Positions 22,107-32,512 of a stretch of 64,000 nucleotides of DNA are shown here, piece by piece (positions within the stretch are counted from its first letter, which is position 1; every line of letters begins with the position of its first letter). Source of the stretch: Phosphoribacter sp037046615 (GTDB lineage Bacteria; Actinomycetota; Actinomycetes; Actinomycetales; Dermatophilaceae). Both the position numbers and the translations under genes were made by a program. Below the pieces are notes generated by a model. That model saw nothing but the letters and a program-made list of their open reading frames with translations. It was not told the origin of the DNA and did not search any database. The stretch is from positions 124,001 to 188,000 of the forward strand of contig JBAOHD010000008.1 in the NCBI GenBank assembly GCA_037046615.1, written 5' to 3'.

Positions 22107-22769
22107 CGCTTCACCGCCAGCTTCGTCGAGAGTTTGGTCGTGATGACCCCGACCGGGAGGGTGAGCAGCACGAAGGCGGCCGCGACGAGCAGGAAGATCG
22201 GGATCATGAGGTCGGCGCGATCCTCCTGCATGGTCTGCATGAGGCCGGCCATCTCGGCGACGCCGATGGCGGTTGCGACGGTCGTGTTCTTCGTCAGCGC
22301 GATGAGGGTGTTGCCCAGCGGGGTGATGGCGCCGCGGAAGGCCTGCGGGAGAAGGACCTCTCGCAGGCTCTGACCGAAGGTCAGCCCGACAGCGCGGGCC
22401 GCCTCGGCTTGGCCGGCCGGGACGGTGTTGACCCCGGAGCGCAGTGCCTCGCAGACGAAGGCTGCGTGGTAGACCGCCAGGCCGATCGTCGCCCACACGA
22501 GGTTGTTGCGAGCGAAGTTGTCGCTCACCGACATCCCGAGGTTGACGATGAAGCCGATATTGCAGAAGACGATGATGAGCGTGAGCGGCGTGTTGCGCAC
22601 GAGGTTGACGTAGAGCGCGCCGAGTTTGTTGAGGAAGGCCACGGGTGAGACCCGCATGATCGCGACGATCGTGCCGATGACGAGTGCGCCGAGCGCGGAC
22701 ATCGACCGTCAACAAGACGGTGATGCCGAAGGCTCCCAGCACGTTGTACTGGGAGAACAGGTCACCCAT
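22103..22769 (-). CDS. gluC: Glutamate-type ABC transporter permease
   Basis: About 222 residues of the HisM/GlnP permease family: VRNTPLTLIIVFCNIGF, then the EAA coupling loop AEAARAVGLTFGQSLREVLLPQA. A frameshift near 22700 breaks the first membrane helix. It lies between gluB and gluD, and overlaps gluD by four bases. Confidence 0.9.
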
Positions 22770-22792
22770 GGGGCGTTCCTTCCGCTAGAGCG

Positions 22793-22877
22793 GCAGGTAT
22801 GCCGTCCACGCTTGCTCCCTCGCGGCCCGTGCCGATGTGGTCGGCTGGGGGCGAAGGGGCGCGGACGGCATACCTGC
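22793..22877. terminator. Long-loop inverted pair of GTATGCCG motifs between gluB and gluC
   Basis: Perfect 15-base arms GCAGGTATGCCGTCC (22793-22807) and GGACGGCATACCTGC (22863-22877) around 55 bases. Placed after the binding-protein gene, it may stop part of the transcription so that GluB is made in excess over the permeases. Confidence 0.6.
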
Positions 22878-22890
22878 TCGGGTTAATGCG

Positions 22891-23720
22891 TCAGGCGCAC
22901 GCGGCAGGCGTGGGCGGGTTGCCCGCGCCTGGCTTGTAGCCGGCCGGGCCGAGGTTCTTGTCGACCGACTTCTGCCACTCACCGCTGGAGACGTACTTGG
23001 TGATCGCGTCCGTGACCTTCTTGCAGAACTCGACGTCGCCCTTCTTGAGGCCGACACCGTAGTTCTCGGTCGAGAAGGTCTTGCCGACGACCTTGAGCTT
23101 GCCCTTGTTGGCGTCCTGCGCGGCGTAGCCGGCGAGGATCGTGTCGTCGGTGGTCAACGCGTCGACGTTGCCGGCCTTTAGCGCGTCCACGCACAGGGTG
23201 TAGGTGTTGTATTCCTGGAGGTTGACTCCGGGGACCTTCTTCTGGACGTTGGTCGCCGACGTGGAGCCCTTGACCGAGCACAGCTTCTTGCCGGCGAGTG
23301 AGTCGACGCCGGTGATCGTCGTGTCGTCGGCGCGGACGAGAAGGTCCTGACCGGCGATGAAGTACGGGCCGGCGAAGGAGACCTTCTCCTTGCGCGCGTC
23401 GGTGATCGAGTAGGTGCCGACGATGAACTTCACCTGGTCGGTGGAGATGAGGGTCTCGCGCTGCGAGGACACCGCCTCGACGAATTCGGTGCTCGAGTAG
23501 CCGAGCTCCTTGGCGAGGTACTTGGCCAGCTCGACGTCCATGCCGGTGTAGTCGGCACCCGCCTTCAGCCCGAGGCCAGGCTGGTCGAACTTGATGCCGA
23601 TCTTGACGGCGCCGCCGGAGCCGCCCCCGACGTCGTCCCACCGGTGCCGCCGCCGCACGCGGCCAGGCCGAGGGCAGCAACCGCTGCCACGACCGTTGCG
23701 CTGATCCGTCCGAACTTCAT
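22891..23720 (-). CDS. gluB: Glutamate-type periplasmic-binding lipoprotein of the ABC transporter
   Basis: About 276 residues. Begins MKFGRISATVVAAVAALGLAAC, with the lipobox LAAC; lipidation would anchor it outside the membrane. The mature part is an SBP family 3 protein (GMDVELAKYLAKELGY, KFIVGTYSITDARKEKVSFA). A frameshift near 23640 lies just after the lipobox in a Gly/Ser linker. It follows gluA in the order gluA-gluB-gluC-gluD. Substrate is most likely glutamate or another polar amino acid; the exact ligand cannot be read. Confidence 0.9.
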
Positions 23721-23835
23721 GGAGTTCCTTCCTGTATGCCGGTGGCACCGGGTGGTGCCCGAACCCGGGGAAACACCCCGGCAACTCATGGGTTGTGCAC
23801 CGTACTGCGCCTCCAGGGGCGAGCACGCGGGAAAG

Positions 23836-24603
23836 CTAGTGGGGGAGGATCTTGCCGAGGAAGTCCTGTGCCCGGTGGGACTTGGGTTGGGTGAAGAACT
23901 CGTCGGGCGTCGCGACCTCGACGATCTGACCGTCGGCCATGAAGACGACCCGGTTGGCCGCCCGCCGGGCGAAGCCCATCTCGTGGGTGATGACGATCAT
24001 CGTCATGCCTGACTGCGCGAGCTCGGTCATGACCTCGAGGACCTCGTTGACCATTTCGGGGTCGAGCGCCGAGGTGGGCTCATCGAAGAGCATGACCTTG
24101 GGCTTCATCGCGAGGGCGCGGGCGATGGCGACGCGCTGCTGCTGTCCGCCGGAGAGTTGAGCGGGATATTTGTTGGCCTGGGCGGTGACTCCGACGCGCT
24201 CGAGCAAATCCTTGGCCTGCTTCTCCGCGTCGGCCTTGGACAACTTGCGGACCTTCATCGGGCCGAGCGTGATGTTGTCGAGGATCGTCTTGTGGGCGAA
24301 GAGGTTGAACGACTGGAACACCATGCCGACGTCGGCGCGCAACTGTGCGAGCGGCTTGCCCTCGCTCGGGAGTTCCTTGCCGTCGATCGTGATCGTCCCG
24401 GTCTCGTAGGGCTCGAGTCGGTTGATCGTCCGGCAGAGGGTCGACTTGCCCGATCCGGACGGCCCGAGGACGACGACGACCTCGCCCTTGCCGATGGTCA
24501 GATCGATGTCCTTGAGGACGTGAAGGTCACCGAAGTGCTTGTTGACCCCCGAAATCACGACCATGGGCTGCCGGGTGTGTCCTGTGTCACTCGCTTCGGT
24601 CAT
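23836..24603 (-). CDS. gluA: Glutamate-type ABC transporter ATP-binding protein
   Basis: Intact, 255 residues. Walker A GPSGSGKST, signature LSGGQQQR, Walker B VMLFDEP, and H-loop VITHEMGF are all present. It is the first gene of the transporter operon and close in sequence to GlnQ/GluA. It drives import by hydrolysing ATP on the cytoplasmic side. Confidence 0.95.
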   Translation of the reverse strand: MTEASDTGHTRQPMVVISGVNKHFGDLHVLKDIDLTIGKGEVVVVLGPSGSGKSTLCRTINRLEPYETGTITIDGKELPSEGKPLAQLRADVGMVFQSFNLFAHKTILDNITLGPMKVRKLSKADAEKQAKDLLERVGVTAQANKYPAQLSGGQQQRVAIARALAMKPKVMLFDEPTSALDPEMVNEVLEVMTELAQSGMTMIVITHEMGFARRAANRVVFMADGQIVEVATPDEFFTQPKSHRAQDFLGKILPH

Positions 24604-24656
24604 GGGGGCAAGGTATCGGTTCCAGCGCGCCTTGTGTCACCTCAGGGGCGCACGCA

Positions 24657-24704
24657 AACGCCCGACGTTGTCGAATCGTGAGCGAATCGACGACGCCGGG
24701 CGTT
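24657..24704. terminator. Long hairpin downstream of the LysM gene
   Basis: Eighteen-base arms at 24657-24674 and 24687-24704, complementary except for two positions, with 12 bases between them. On the minus strand the stem ends in GGCGTTT. It lies between the LysM gene and gluA, so it would stop LysM transcription before the transporter operon. Confidence 0.65.
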
Positions 24705-24765
24705 CACCTGGATGTTCCTCGACAGCCCGCCCTCGAGTCTGCATGTGCGGGCGGGCCAGCCGGGG

Positions 24766-25227
24766 TCAGCTCGGGATGCGGAAGACCTGGCCCGGGTGGA
24801 TGAGGTCGGGGTTGGCGATGCCGTTGAGTGCGGCGATATCGCGCCAGTTGACCCCAAACTTCTTCCCGATGCCGCTCAGGGTGTCCCCGCGGACGACGGT
24901 GTAGGTGCGCTCCGCGGCCGCAGCCGCGGCGGCCTGGGCCTGTGCTGCAGCCTGAGCCTCGGCGGCAGCTTGAGCCTCCGCCGCAGCCTGAGCTTCCGCC
25001 GCAGCCTGGGCCTCGGCGGCGGCGCGGGCGTCAGCTTCAGCTTGCTGCTTGGCGGCCGACTCGGCCTCGCTCAGGGCGTTGCCTTCGGCGTCGTAGCTGA
25101 TCGATGACGCGACCTCGGGGGAGGCGGCCTGAGGCGTGCCCTCCTGGTCGTAGGTCACGGACGAGACGCGCTCGAGCGTCTCGCCGGCCGCCTGGACCGC
25201 TTCCTGGGCGTCTTCTGCGAAAGCCAT
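24766..25227 (-). CDS. Small LysM-domain protein with Ala/Gln/Glu-rich repeat linker
   Basis: Intact, 153 residues. About 60 N-terminal residues contain two related segments (SSVTYDQEGTPQAAS and SSISYDAEGNALSEA). A coiled-coil-like tract of AAAEAQ repeats follows (about residues 62-105), then one C-terminal LysM (TYTVVRGDTLSGIGKKFGV ... HPGQVFRIP). No signal peptide or membrane helix is visible, so it may stay in the cytoplasm, as YgaU/XkdP-like LysM proteins do. No c-di-AMP riboswitch is apparent upstream. Function unknown. Confidence 0.85.
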   Translation of the reverse strand: MAFAEDAQEAVQAAGETLERVSSVTYDQEGTPQAASPEVASSISYDAEGNALSEAESAAKQQAEADARAAAEAQAAAEAQAAAEAQAAAEAQAAAQAQAAAAAAAERTYTVVRGDTLSGIGKKFGVNWRDIAALNGIANPDLIHPGQVFRIPS

Positions 25228-25419
25228 GGGTTCCTCCTCGTAGCGATGACGCGAGTGACGCGACGGTGCGGCACCCGCGCGGGGGTGAGTGAGACGGCAT
25301 ACCGGCCAATCTGTGACGTGGTCCCCCGCGGTGACGCGAAGCCTAACCTCAAAGCCGCATTTTGCGGGTGGAGGGTCGATCGGAGCCCTCCGGCGTAGGG
25401 GTGGGCGATACTGACCGGC

Positions 25420-26683
25420 ATGTCTGTCCGCTGCAGCGCTGCGCTCGTCATCGCGCTGCTCGTCGTCGGCGTGTCCGCGTGCCAGGGACCGGACCGCTCC
25501 GCACCAGATCCGGGCGCATCGGCGGCGCCGACGATGAGCGGCAGCCCTGGATCGGGTGTTTCTTCCTCCGTCCCGACGTCATCGCCGTCCACCCACGCAG
25601 ACACCTGCTCTCCCCACCCCGAGCACTCCACCGACGGCTGGCGGAGGGACGCGTCCGATCACCCTGGCGTTCGCCGGAGACATCCACTTCGAACGCCACG
25701 TGCGAGCGCTGCTCGATCGTGCCGACTCGCTTGCTGAGCTGCGGCCATCGTTGGGGTCGGCCGATGTCACGGTCGTCAACCTCGAGTCCGCGATCACCAC
25801 TCGTGGGACTCCGGAGGCCAAGGAGTTCCACTTCCGCACGACGCCAGCAGCCCTGGGGGTCCTCGCGAGCGCCGGCGTCGACGTCGTCAGCCTTGCCAAC
25901 AACCACGCGGTGGACTACGGGCCGGTCGGTCTCACGGACACCTTGGCCGCCAAAGCCGCAAGTCCGGTGCCCCTCATCGGCATCGGACAGCGCGCAGCCG
26001 AAGCGTTCGCGCCCGCCGTCCTGACGGTGCGCGGCACGTCGATCGCCGTCATCGCCGCGACCCAGGTCAACGATCTGACCGTCAACAAGTACCCCGCGAC
26101 GGACCGGTCTGCCGGAGTTGCGGGCAACCTGCGCAATGACCGTCTCGTGGCGGCCGTGACTGCGGCGCGCGGTCGCTACGACGTCGTTGTGGTCTTTCTC
26201 CATTGGGGGACCGAAAAGCAGACCTGCCCCGACGCTGCCCAGCAGGCCACGGCAGCGGCGCTGGAGAACGCCGGCGCGGATGTCATCGTCGGCGGACATG
26301 CCCATCGGGTCCAGGGCGCCGGTTGGCTGGGGCGGTCCTACGTCGGCTATGGGCTGGGCAACTTCATCTGGTGGCTCAACTCGCGGACCCCTGGCGATGT
26401 CACCTCCGGCGTCCTCACGGTGTCGATCGATCCGGCGATCGTCCGCGCCCGAGCGCACCAGCGGGCCGGAGCATCCGGCACGTCTTCCGGGACCTCTTCC
26501 GTGTCTTCTTCCGTGTCCTCTTCGGTGACTTCCGGACCCGTTGTCACCTCCGCCGCGTGGACCCCCTTGACCATCTCAGCCGGCGACGGCATCCCGCGAC
26601 CCCCGGCGCCCGCTGAGCGTCCGGTGGCAACGGCTGCCTGGAACGATGCCCGCACGTGCACCAACCTCAGGAGCAAACCGTGA
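25420..26683 (+). CDS. CapA-family (poly-gamma-glutamate synthesis type) lipoprotein
   Basis: About 420 residues. N-terminal lipoprotein signal with VSAC, a low-complexity Ser/Pro/Ala stretch, then a PGA_cap metallophosphatase-like domain: FAGDIHFE, NLESAIT, SLANNHAVDYG, FLHWGTEKQ, GGHAHRVQG. The C-terminus has a Ser/Thr-rich tract (SGTSSGTSSVSSSVSSSV). A frameshift near 25590 separates the signal peptide from the domain. Its TGA overlaps the GTG of the next gene, so the two are coupled. CapA-like proteins of this kind act at the cell surface, but few have a proven substrate. Confidence 0.82.
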
Positions 26684-28206
26684 CCGACCCAGCAGCCATG
26701 TCCCCACGACGCTCGGGACACTCCAGGCCTGACAGGGGCGAGCTCCGGGAACGAGCGATCGCGGCGCTGACCACGGACGAGTTGTCGTCGATCGTCGACC
26801 TCGTCACGTGGGTCGAGACCGTCGACGGCGAGGTCGTCGCGCACGCCGCCAACCACCACGGGCGAGTCCGACTGCGCCCAGGTGGGCGGCACGAGGTCCT
26901 CACGGGCCGGGACCCCATCCCGTCCGAAGATCCGATGGCCTTCCTTCCCTACGCCGAAGAGGTCGCCAACCCGTCCCCGCTCGACTCGCGTGACAACGCA
27001 TATCCGTATGCCGCAGAACGGATTCTGTCGCTGTTCGGAGACCCTGACCGGTCTCCCGATCTCGCGATCGTCCACACGCCGCGGCACTTCTTCCCGGACG
27101 AGGGCGGGCATCACGGTGAGCATGGTTCCCTCGATGTCATCCAGTCACGGGCCCCGTTGATCCTCAGTGGGGCCGGGGTCGAGCGCCGCGGTTTCGTCGA
27201 CGGTCACGCCAGGCTGGTCGACGTCGGTCCGACCTTGGCGCTGCTCGCCGGGGCGTCGGCCGACGACATCGTCACTGCTGACGGGGCGGCGCTGGACGGT
27301 GCCCCTCTCACGGCATACCTCACCGGGGAGAGCCCACGCGCGGTGGTCGGCATCCTGTGGGACGGGGGGCACTGCGGGGATCTTTTGCACCTGGCAGAGC
27401 AGGGCGAGTTGCCACATGTCGCGCGGCTCATCGAGCGCGGTGTGGCGCTGCGGGGTGGGGCGGTTGCGCAGTTCCCGAGCATCACGCTGACCAATCACAC
27501 CTCGATCCTCACCGGCGTCGGCCCCGGCCGGCACGGAGTCTTGGGCAACGTCTATTACGACCGCTCGACCGGTCAGCAGGTCGTGCCCAACGACGAGACG
27601 ACGTGGCACCGCTCCGCCGAATGGCTGCGGCCCGGCACGCGCACCGTCTTCGAGATGGTCGAGGGCATGACGGCCAGTGTCAACGAAGCGATCGATCGCG
27701 GCGCCACCTATTCCACGATGGGCCTGATCCGAGCCAGCGCGGGGGAGTCCGGCGCCGGGGCACTCGGGGACCAGCTGCCTCCTGCTGCCACGTCGCCATT
27801 CCTCGGCGACCCGCGGTGGATCGAAGACCCCTACTTCCGCTGGGGTGTCTCGGTGGATGACCTCGGCCTTCAGCAGATGCGACAGTTGTATGCCGGTGGG
27901 CTCGACACCGCGCCGCGGCTCGCGTGGTGGGCCAATGTCGTCACCGACGCGGGCCACCACGGTGCGGGTCCACGGTCGGAGATGGCACGAGATGCGTTGC
28001 GGCAGAGCGATGCTCGCCTCGGGGTGTTCCTTGCTGACCTGGAGCGGCTGGGAGTGCTGGACGAGGTTGCGTTCGTCCTGACCGCCGACCACGGTTTCGA
28101 AGGGGCCGACGAGAGCGTCACCGGTTCATGGCGTGGCGCTCTGGACTCACTCGGAGTGCCTTACCGGGACGAGGGGCCGGGCTTCGTCTACTTCCTCGAC
28201 GCGTAG
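26680..28206 (+). CDS. Alkaline-phosphatase-superfamily phosphodiesterase with permuted motif order
   Basis: Intact, 508 residues from GTG 26680, which has CAGGAGC upstream and overlaps the capA stop as GTGA. Active-site blocks are present: ILWDGG (about 224), nucleophile region SITLTNHTSILTG (about 267), DAGHHG (about 424) and TADHGF (about 468). The protein ends soon after TADHGF. The block that normally closes this fold (HGEHGS then RAPLILSGAGV and VDVGPTLALLAG) is found instead at residues 143-192, ahead of the first metal motif. This suggests a circular permutation. Substrate unknown; nucleotide pyrophosphatase/phosphodiesterase-type activity is likely. Confidence 0.8.
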   Translation: MTDPAAMSPRRSGHSRPDRGELRERAIAALTTDELSSIVDLVTWVETVDGEVVAHAANHHGRVRLRPGGRHEVLTGRDPIPSEDPMAFLPYAEEVANPSPLDSRDNAYPYAAERILSLFGDPDRSPDLAIVHTPRHFFPDEGGHHGEHGSLDVIQSRAPLILSGAGVERRGFVDGHARLVDVGPTLALLAGASADDIVTADGAALDGAPLTAYLTGESPRAVVGILWDGGHCGDLLHLAEQGELPHVARLIERGVALRGGAVAQFPSITLTNHTSILTGVGPGRHGVLGNVYYDRSTGQQVVPNDETTWHRSAEWLRPGTRTVFEMVEGMTASVNEAIDRGATYSTMGLIRASAGESGAGALGDQLPPAATSPFLGDPRWIEDPYFRWGVSVDDLGLQQMRQLYAGGLDTAPRLAWWANVVTDAGHHGAGPRSEMARDALRQSDARLGVFLADLERLGVLDEVAFVLTADHGFEGADESVTGSWRGALDSLGVPYRDEGPGFVYFLDA

Positions 28207-28262
28207 GGAGCCTTTGACCGATGACCGCATGGACGGTCGCAGCGACGCCTTGACGCGCCCGG

Positions 28263-29627
28263 CTAGCGCCGAGGCAGCCGGGCAGCGGCGGCGTTTGTGG
28301 CGCGCCGGGCGAGCCGTCGAGCCTTGACCGCAGTGTGCTTGACCATCGAAGCCCACCGGGGCCTCGCGGAGCTGAGCACGACGAAGGCGTGTCTGCTGAG
28401 GACACCCGGCGGGACCCAGTCGATGATCTGCAACCCGTAGCGTCCCCAGAGTGCTTCGACGTCACGACGACTGTCAGGTGCCGCATCCAGAGTGAGAATG
28501 CCCTCCGGCCCGAGCAGGCGGGACACTTCGGCAGCCCAGGCTTCACGTTCGGCCGCCCTCAACTGCTCGAAGGTGTCACCGGCCACGATGAGCGCGGCCG
28601 CACCCACACCCAGGGGAGTGGGCACCACGGGAGGGACCGAGGTCAGCCCAGGGGGGAGGCTCTGATCGCCAGAGGTCTGCGCCGACCTCGGATCGATGTG
28701 CACAACTCGGTGGCGCGGCGCCATCTCGCACACGGACCGCACAGCAGGGTTCGCGCCGAACGCAACGATGGTCCACGACTGCTGCGCCGCGGAGCCAGCC
28801 CGCTGCGTGAGCCTGGCGAGGCGATCCATGGACACGCGAGCAGTCGATCTCCCTTCCACGATGTCGCGGGCGTCGTACTCCCGGGGCGAGGGCCGGTCGG
28901 TCGATGTCTGGGACGTCCGCCGTGATTGCTGCTTTCGCACGACATAGACCTCAAGGTGCTCGGCGTCCAGACCGCGACCTCGATCGACGGTGTGGATGAC
29001 TTCGACACTCGCTCCGTCAGCCCACTTTGAGAGTTCCTGGGGAAAATCCCGCCCGTAGTCGAAGGTCACGAGCGCGCGGTGGTCGCCGACGGGACTGCCG
29101 TGGTAGTTCTCCGGAAGGAGATGTTGAATGGCGCCATCGGCGAGCTTGGCCCGGCAGATCGTCGTCTCGAGGGCCGGATGCACCGGCACCGTGAATACGT
29201 GAGCGCCGCCGGGACGCAGGACTCGGGCGATCTCGCGGATGGCCCGGTCAGGATGGAAGACGTGCTCCAACACATCCTGGGTGATGAAGATGTCGATCGA
29301 CTCGTCGGCGAAGGTCAAGTCCTCGATGCTCTCGCACCGCACGCCGTGATGTTCCGACCCGAGGGGGACTTCGGGCAGGTACTGGGAACTCGAATACTGG
29401 CGGCACCGGGCCGACACGAAGTCGTTGGACGGTGAGGACTCGTGGACGACGAGATGCTCCCAATTGGGGAAGTGCGAGTCCAGCACTGCTTGCAGGTGTC
29501 GCTGCCGCGGGATCGAGCCGCAGGTGAGGCAGACATAGGCGTCGCGCAACCAGGCATTCTCCGCCCGGAAGGTCGTCTCTGTGCGGCAGCACGGGCAATA
29601 TCCTGCGTTCTGGACCATCACCTGCAT
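28263..29627 (-). CDS. Two-domain SAM-dependent methyltransferase with N-terminal zinc ribbon
   Basis: Intact; 454 residues from ATG 29627, or 482 from 29711. A CPCC...CLTC zinc ribbon is followed by a class I methyltransferase core (IEDLTFADESIDIFITQDVLEHV, then RVLRPGGAHVFTVPVHP). A second Rossmann-like methyltransferase domain follows (WTIVAFGANPAVRSV, LLGPEGILTLDAAPDS), ending in a basic tail (KARRLARRATNAAAARLPRR). Such proteins occur near glycan or surface-polymer genes, but no such cluster is visible here. It has no GTATGCCG copy in 1.4 kb and lies beside a tRNA gene, both compatible with transfer. Function not assigned. Confidence 0.75.
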   Translation of the reverse strand: MQVMVQNAGYCPCCRTETTFRAENAWLRDAYVCLTCGSIPRQRHLQAVLDSHFPNWEHLVVHESSPSNDFVSARCRQYSSSQYLPEVPLGSEHHGVRCESIEDLTFADESIDIFITQDVLEHVFHPDRAIREIARVLRPGGAHVFTVPVHPALETTICRAKLADGAIQHLLPENYHGSPVGDHRALVTFDYGRDFPQELSKWADGASVEVIHTVDRGRGLDAEHLEVYVVRKQQSRRTSQTSTDRPSPREYDARDIVEGRSTARVSMDRLARLTQRAGSAAQQSWTIVAFGANPAVRSVCEMAPRHRVVHIDPRSAQTSGDQSLPPGLTSVPPVVPTPLGVGAAALIVAGDTFEQLRAAEREAWAAEVSRLLGPEGILTLDAAPDSRRDVEALWGRYGLQIIDWVPPGVLSRHAFVVLSSARPRWASMVKHTAVKARRLARRATNAAAARLPRR

Positions 29628-29842
29628 GTGAGCGTGCCCTCGTTCTGCTGGTCGGACAACCCCGCTGGTGCCCTTGAGTGCACACATCGTGGCATAGCCG
29701 ATGACGGTCATGGGGGCGCCGCGAGATCATGGGGGCGCATTCATCCGCACGGGTGTCGGTCGAGTTCGCGAAGGCTGCGCAGGATGTGCCGGTTTTTCGG
29801 CCTCCAGTGTGACGAAAACCCTTCTGACCTGCGCAAACGTCG

Positions 29843-29916
29843 TGGGGCGGGTGGGGCTTGAACCCACGACCGACGGATTATGAGTCCGCTGCTCTGACCG
29901 GCTGAGCTACCGCCCC
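29843..29916 (-). tRNA. tRNA with CAT anticodon (tRNA-Met; Ile2 not excluded)
   Basis: Full cloverleaf on the minus strand: acceptor GGGGCGG/CCGCCCC, D-arm GCTC...GAGC, anticodon loop CTCATAA, T-loop TTCAAGC with GTGGG/CCCAC stem, discriminator A. CCA is not encoded. It lacks the initiator-type mismatch at the acceptor end, so elongator Met or the lysidine-modified Ile2 are the options. Confidence 0.93.
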
Positions 29917-30033
29917 GGGCGCGCTGGGAGCCTACCCGACGGCATACCAGTCCCGCGGACCCCCATGAGATCGAGGTGGCGACGGCACCGACCCGCCCGT
30001 GCGGCGAGCCGGTGCCGTCGACAGCTCCGAGGG

Positions 30034-32512
30034 CTACTTGAGCACGGTCACCGACTCCGTGGCCCGATCGAGCGATGCCCGGGTGAGGTGCTCGTCCCGA
30101 CACTGGAAGCTCGTGTAGAGCGCCAGCTGGTCGGTGGCGTGCGGCGATCTGGTGCCGTCCGGCGCGACGAAGCCGGATTGTCCGGGCGGCGCGGCCAGGC
30201 AGAGCCGGTTGGCGCCGGCGCCGAGGACGGCCATGTCGTTCTCCGTGCCTCGGTTGGCGTAGGGCACCCCATTGATCTGGTCCCCGGGGGAGGCCTGGGG
30301 CACGCCGAGGAAGTTCTTGTAGGAGAACGCCATCGTCGAGGCCGGGGTGAGCCAGCCGGCCGGGTCAGCGCCCTTGGTCGACCGCAACGAGGCCAGCGCC
30401 TGACGGTAGGTAGCCAAGTAGACATCCGTCGCGGGAGCCCCGTTGAGGAAGTCCACGGTCTGGGTCACGCCAGCGTCCGCGCCCAGGTGCGCGTTGTGGA
30501 TGAGCTTGACCGCCTGCGCGGGCCGGATCGATGCCCGGGCCTCGACCGGGGCCATGTACATCCCGGCGACGTAGCGGTTGTAGACCGACGCGGGCAGGTC
30601 GTCGGCGAGCACGGCCTTGGCCAGCAGCGGGAGCCAGGCGCGCATGATCGTCGCCTGCGGAGCATCGTAGAGCCCGTCCCCATCGCGGTCGCGGGTCTCG
30701 CCCGACCATCTCGTCAGCAGCTCGACATCGCGACGCACCGGGTCGTCGGCGGGGCAGAGCCGCCACAGCCCTGGCGAGCACCGGCGCGAGGTAGCGGAGG
30801 TTGAGATCAGCAAACGAGAACCGCTCGTTGAGCTCCCACATCTGCTGGGAGGTGTATGCCGTGGGCGCACCTGGCCCGGTGAAGGCGGCGAGGATCTCCT
30901 GGTCCCGGTCGACGACCGACCAGTTGCCGTAGTCGTTGTTGAATCCCGGTCCGGCCTGGTTGTTCCAGTTGGCGATGAAGCCCTGCGCCGGGTTGTAGGT
31001 CACCGGGTTGGCCGAGGGCGGGAGGATGCCCTTCCACTCCATCGAACCGTCACCGACCGCGGGGATGCGCATGTCCTGGTTGGCCGGGCGGTCCGGCAGG
31101 CGACCGGGGGAGATGTAGCCGATGTTGCCCTTCTTGTCTGCGTAGTACCAGTTGATCGTGATCGCGAATTGTGCTGCGAGAGCTGAGAACTCAGCAAAGT
31201 TCTTGGCCCGGGCGACCTTGGTCCACGCGATGAGCGACGACACCTCGTAGCCGGTCCAGGAGCGCTTCTTGGCATAGGCCCGGTTGTTGGGGGCATCGAC
31301 CGAGGTGACATAGCCGTGCACCGTCGTGAGCACGTCGAAGGACACCGCGGGTGAATCCTTGACCGGAATGGAGACGGTCCGCACCTGCATGTCACGCCAC
31401 TGCCCGTCGTAGAGGTATTGCCGAGGGTTGGCTGGGTGGAGCGTCTCTTGGTACATGTCCACGACGTTCATCGGGCCAGCCGTGGCACCCCAGGAGATCT
31501 CGCCGTTTGTCCCGAAGATCACCGACGGGTAGGCGAATGGCGTGTTGCCGGCGAAGTCCCAGCCGGCGCCATGCAGGCCGATCCCGAAGACATAGGACGG
31601 GTTGAACCATTGGAACTGCGGCCCGTTGACCAAGACCGACTTGGCGTCAACCGTGCGGCCCTTGCCGGTGATCCAGATGTTGCTCGCGACGGGGGCCGTG
31701 TTGGGCCATTCGCCGCCGCCAGAGCGGGCGTTCATCTCGACGCCGACGTCACGCAGACCCGGCGTGATCGGCGCCAACTGAGGCCGCTGAGACGGCGCCC
31801 GAGGGCCGGCCTTGCCGATGGCACCCTCCCGCGGCACCGTCGTCGGGGCCAGCGGGTCGTCCAGCCAGACCAGCTGGTCGAACAACGCGCGGCCCTCGGT
31901 CTCACCTTTGGCCGCGATCAGTTCCTGGAGCACCTGGTAGTTGGGGATTTCCGAGCTGGAATCCGAGTAGCGGTTGGCCATCGTGCCGACCCACACCATG
32001 GCGACGTCGTATGCCGTCCAGCGGCTCGGGGAGAAGCCGTAGTCGAGGAACTGCTTGGGCATGAGGGTCTGCGGGGAGGCTGCGACGGCTTCGAGCCAGC
32101 GGTTCATTCCCTCCGCGTAGCCCTCAAGAATGTCGCGGTCCTCCTGCGGGAGCGCCGCGATCTGAGCCTGGATAGCGGCCGGGTCGAAGCCGTTGCGGGT
32201 GTCCTTGTCCAGGGCCAGGTAGGCCGCGCCCATGACCTCGGAGACGGTTCCTTGCGTCGTGCGCCGGCTCATCTCCATTTGGAACAACCGGTCCTGAGCC
32301 ACGGCATACCCGAAACCTCGGAAGATGCCGCGGGTCGTGTTGGCGTAGACATGGGGGATGCCGTAGGTGTCGCGCTTGATCGTCACCCCCCGGTCGGCGC
32401 TCTCGGAGCGCGCGGAGGTGGCGCTCCACGCTGGCGTGCTGGCGGTGCCTGCACACAGGGCGGCGACGGTGACCAGACTCAGCGCCATGCGGCGCGGTCG
32501 AGTAACGGACAT
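30034..32512 (-). CDS. Secreted penicillin-acylase-family (Ntn) amidohydrolase
   Basis: About 826 residues. Twin-basic N-terminus and hydrophobic signal peptide ending near AWSA, then the small chain (DTYGIPHVYANT, GYAVAQDRLFQME). The autocleavage site lies at VASNIWITG, with the Ser that becomes the nucleophile of the large chain. The large chain includes FGTNGEISWGATAG. ATG 32512 follows GGAGGT. A frameshift near 30765 shifts the C-terminal quarter. Family members deacylate beta-lactams, bile salts or acyl-homoserine lactones; substrate not readable here. Confidence 0.88.

Noticed and set aside
28207..28262. Gap between the phosphodiesterase and methyltransferase genes searched for a terminator.
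   Set aside because: No convincing inverted repeat was found in these 56 bases.
29701..29883. 60-codon plus-strand frame ending GLEPTTDGL.
   Set aside because: It is the antisense reading of tRNA-Met, a frequent false ORF.
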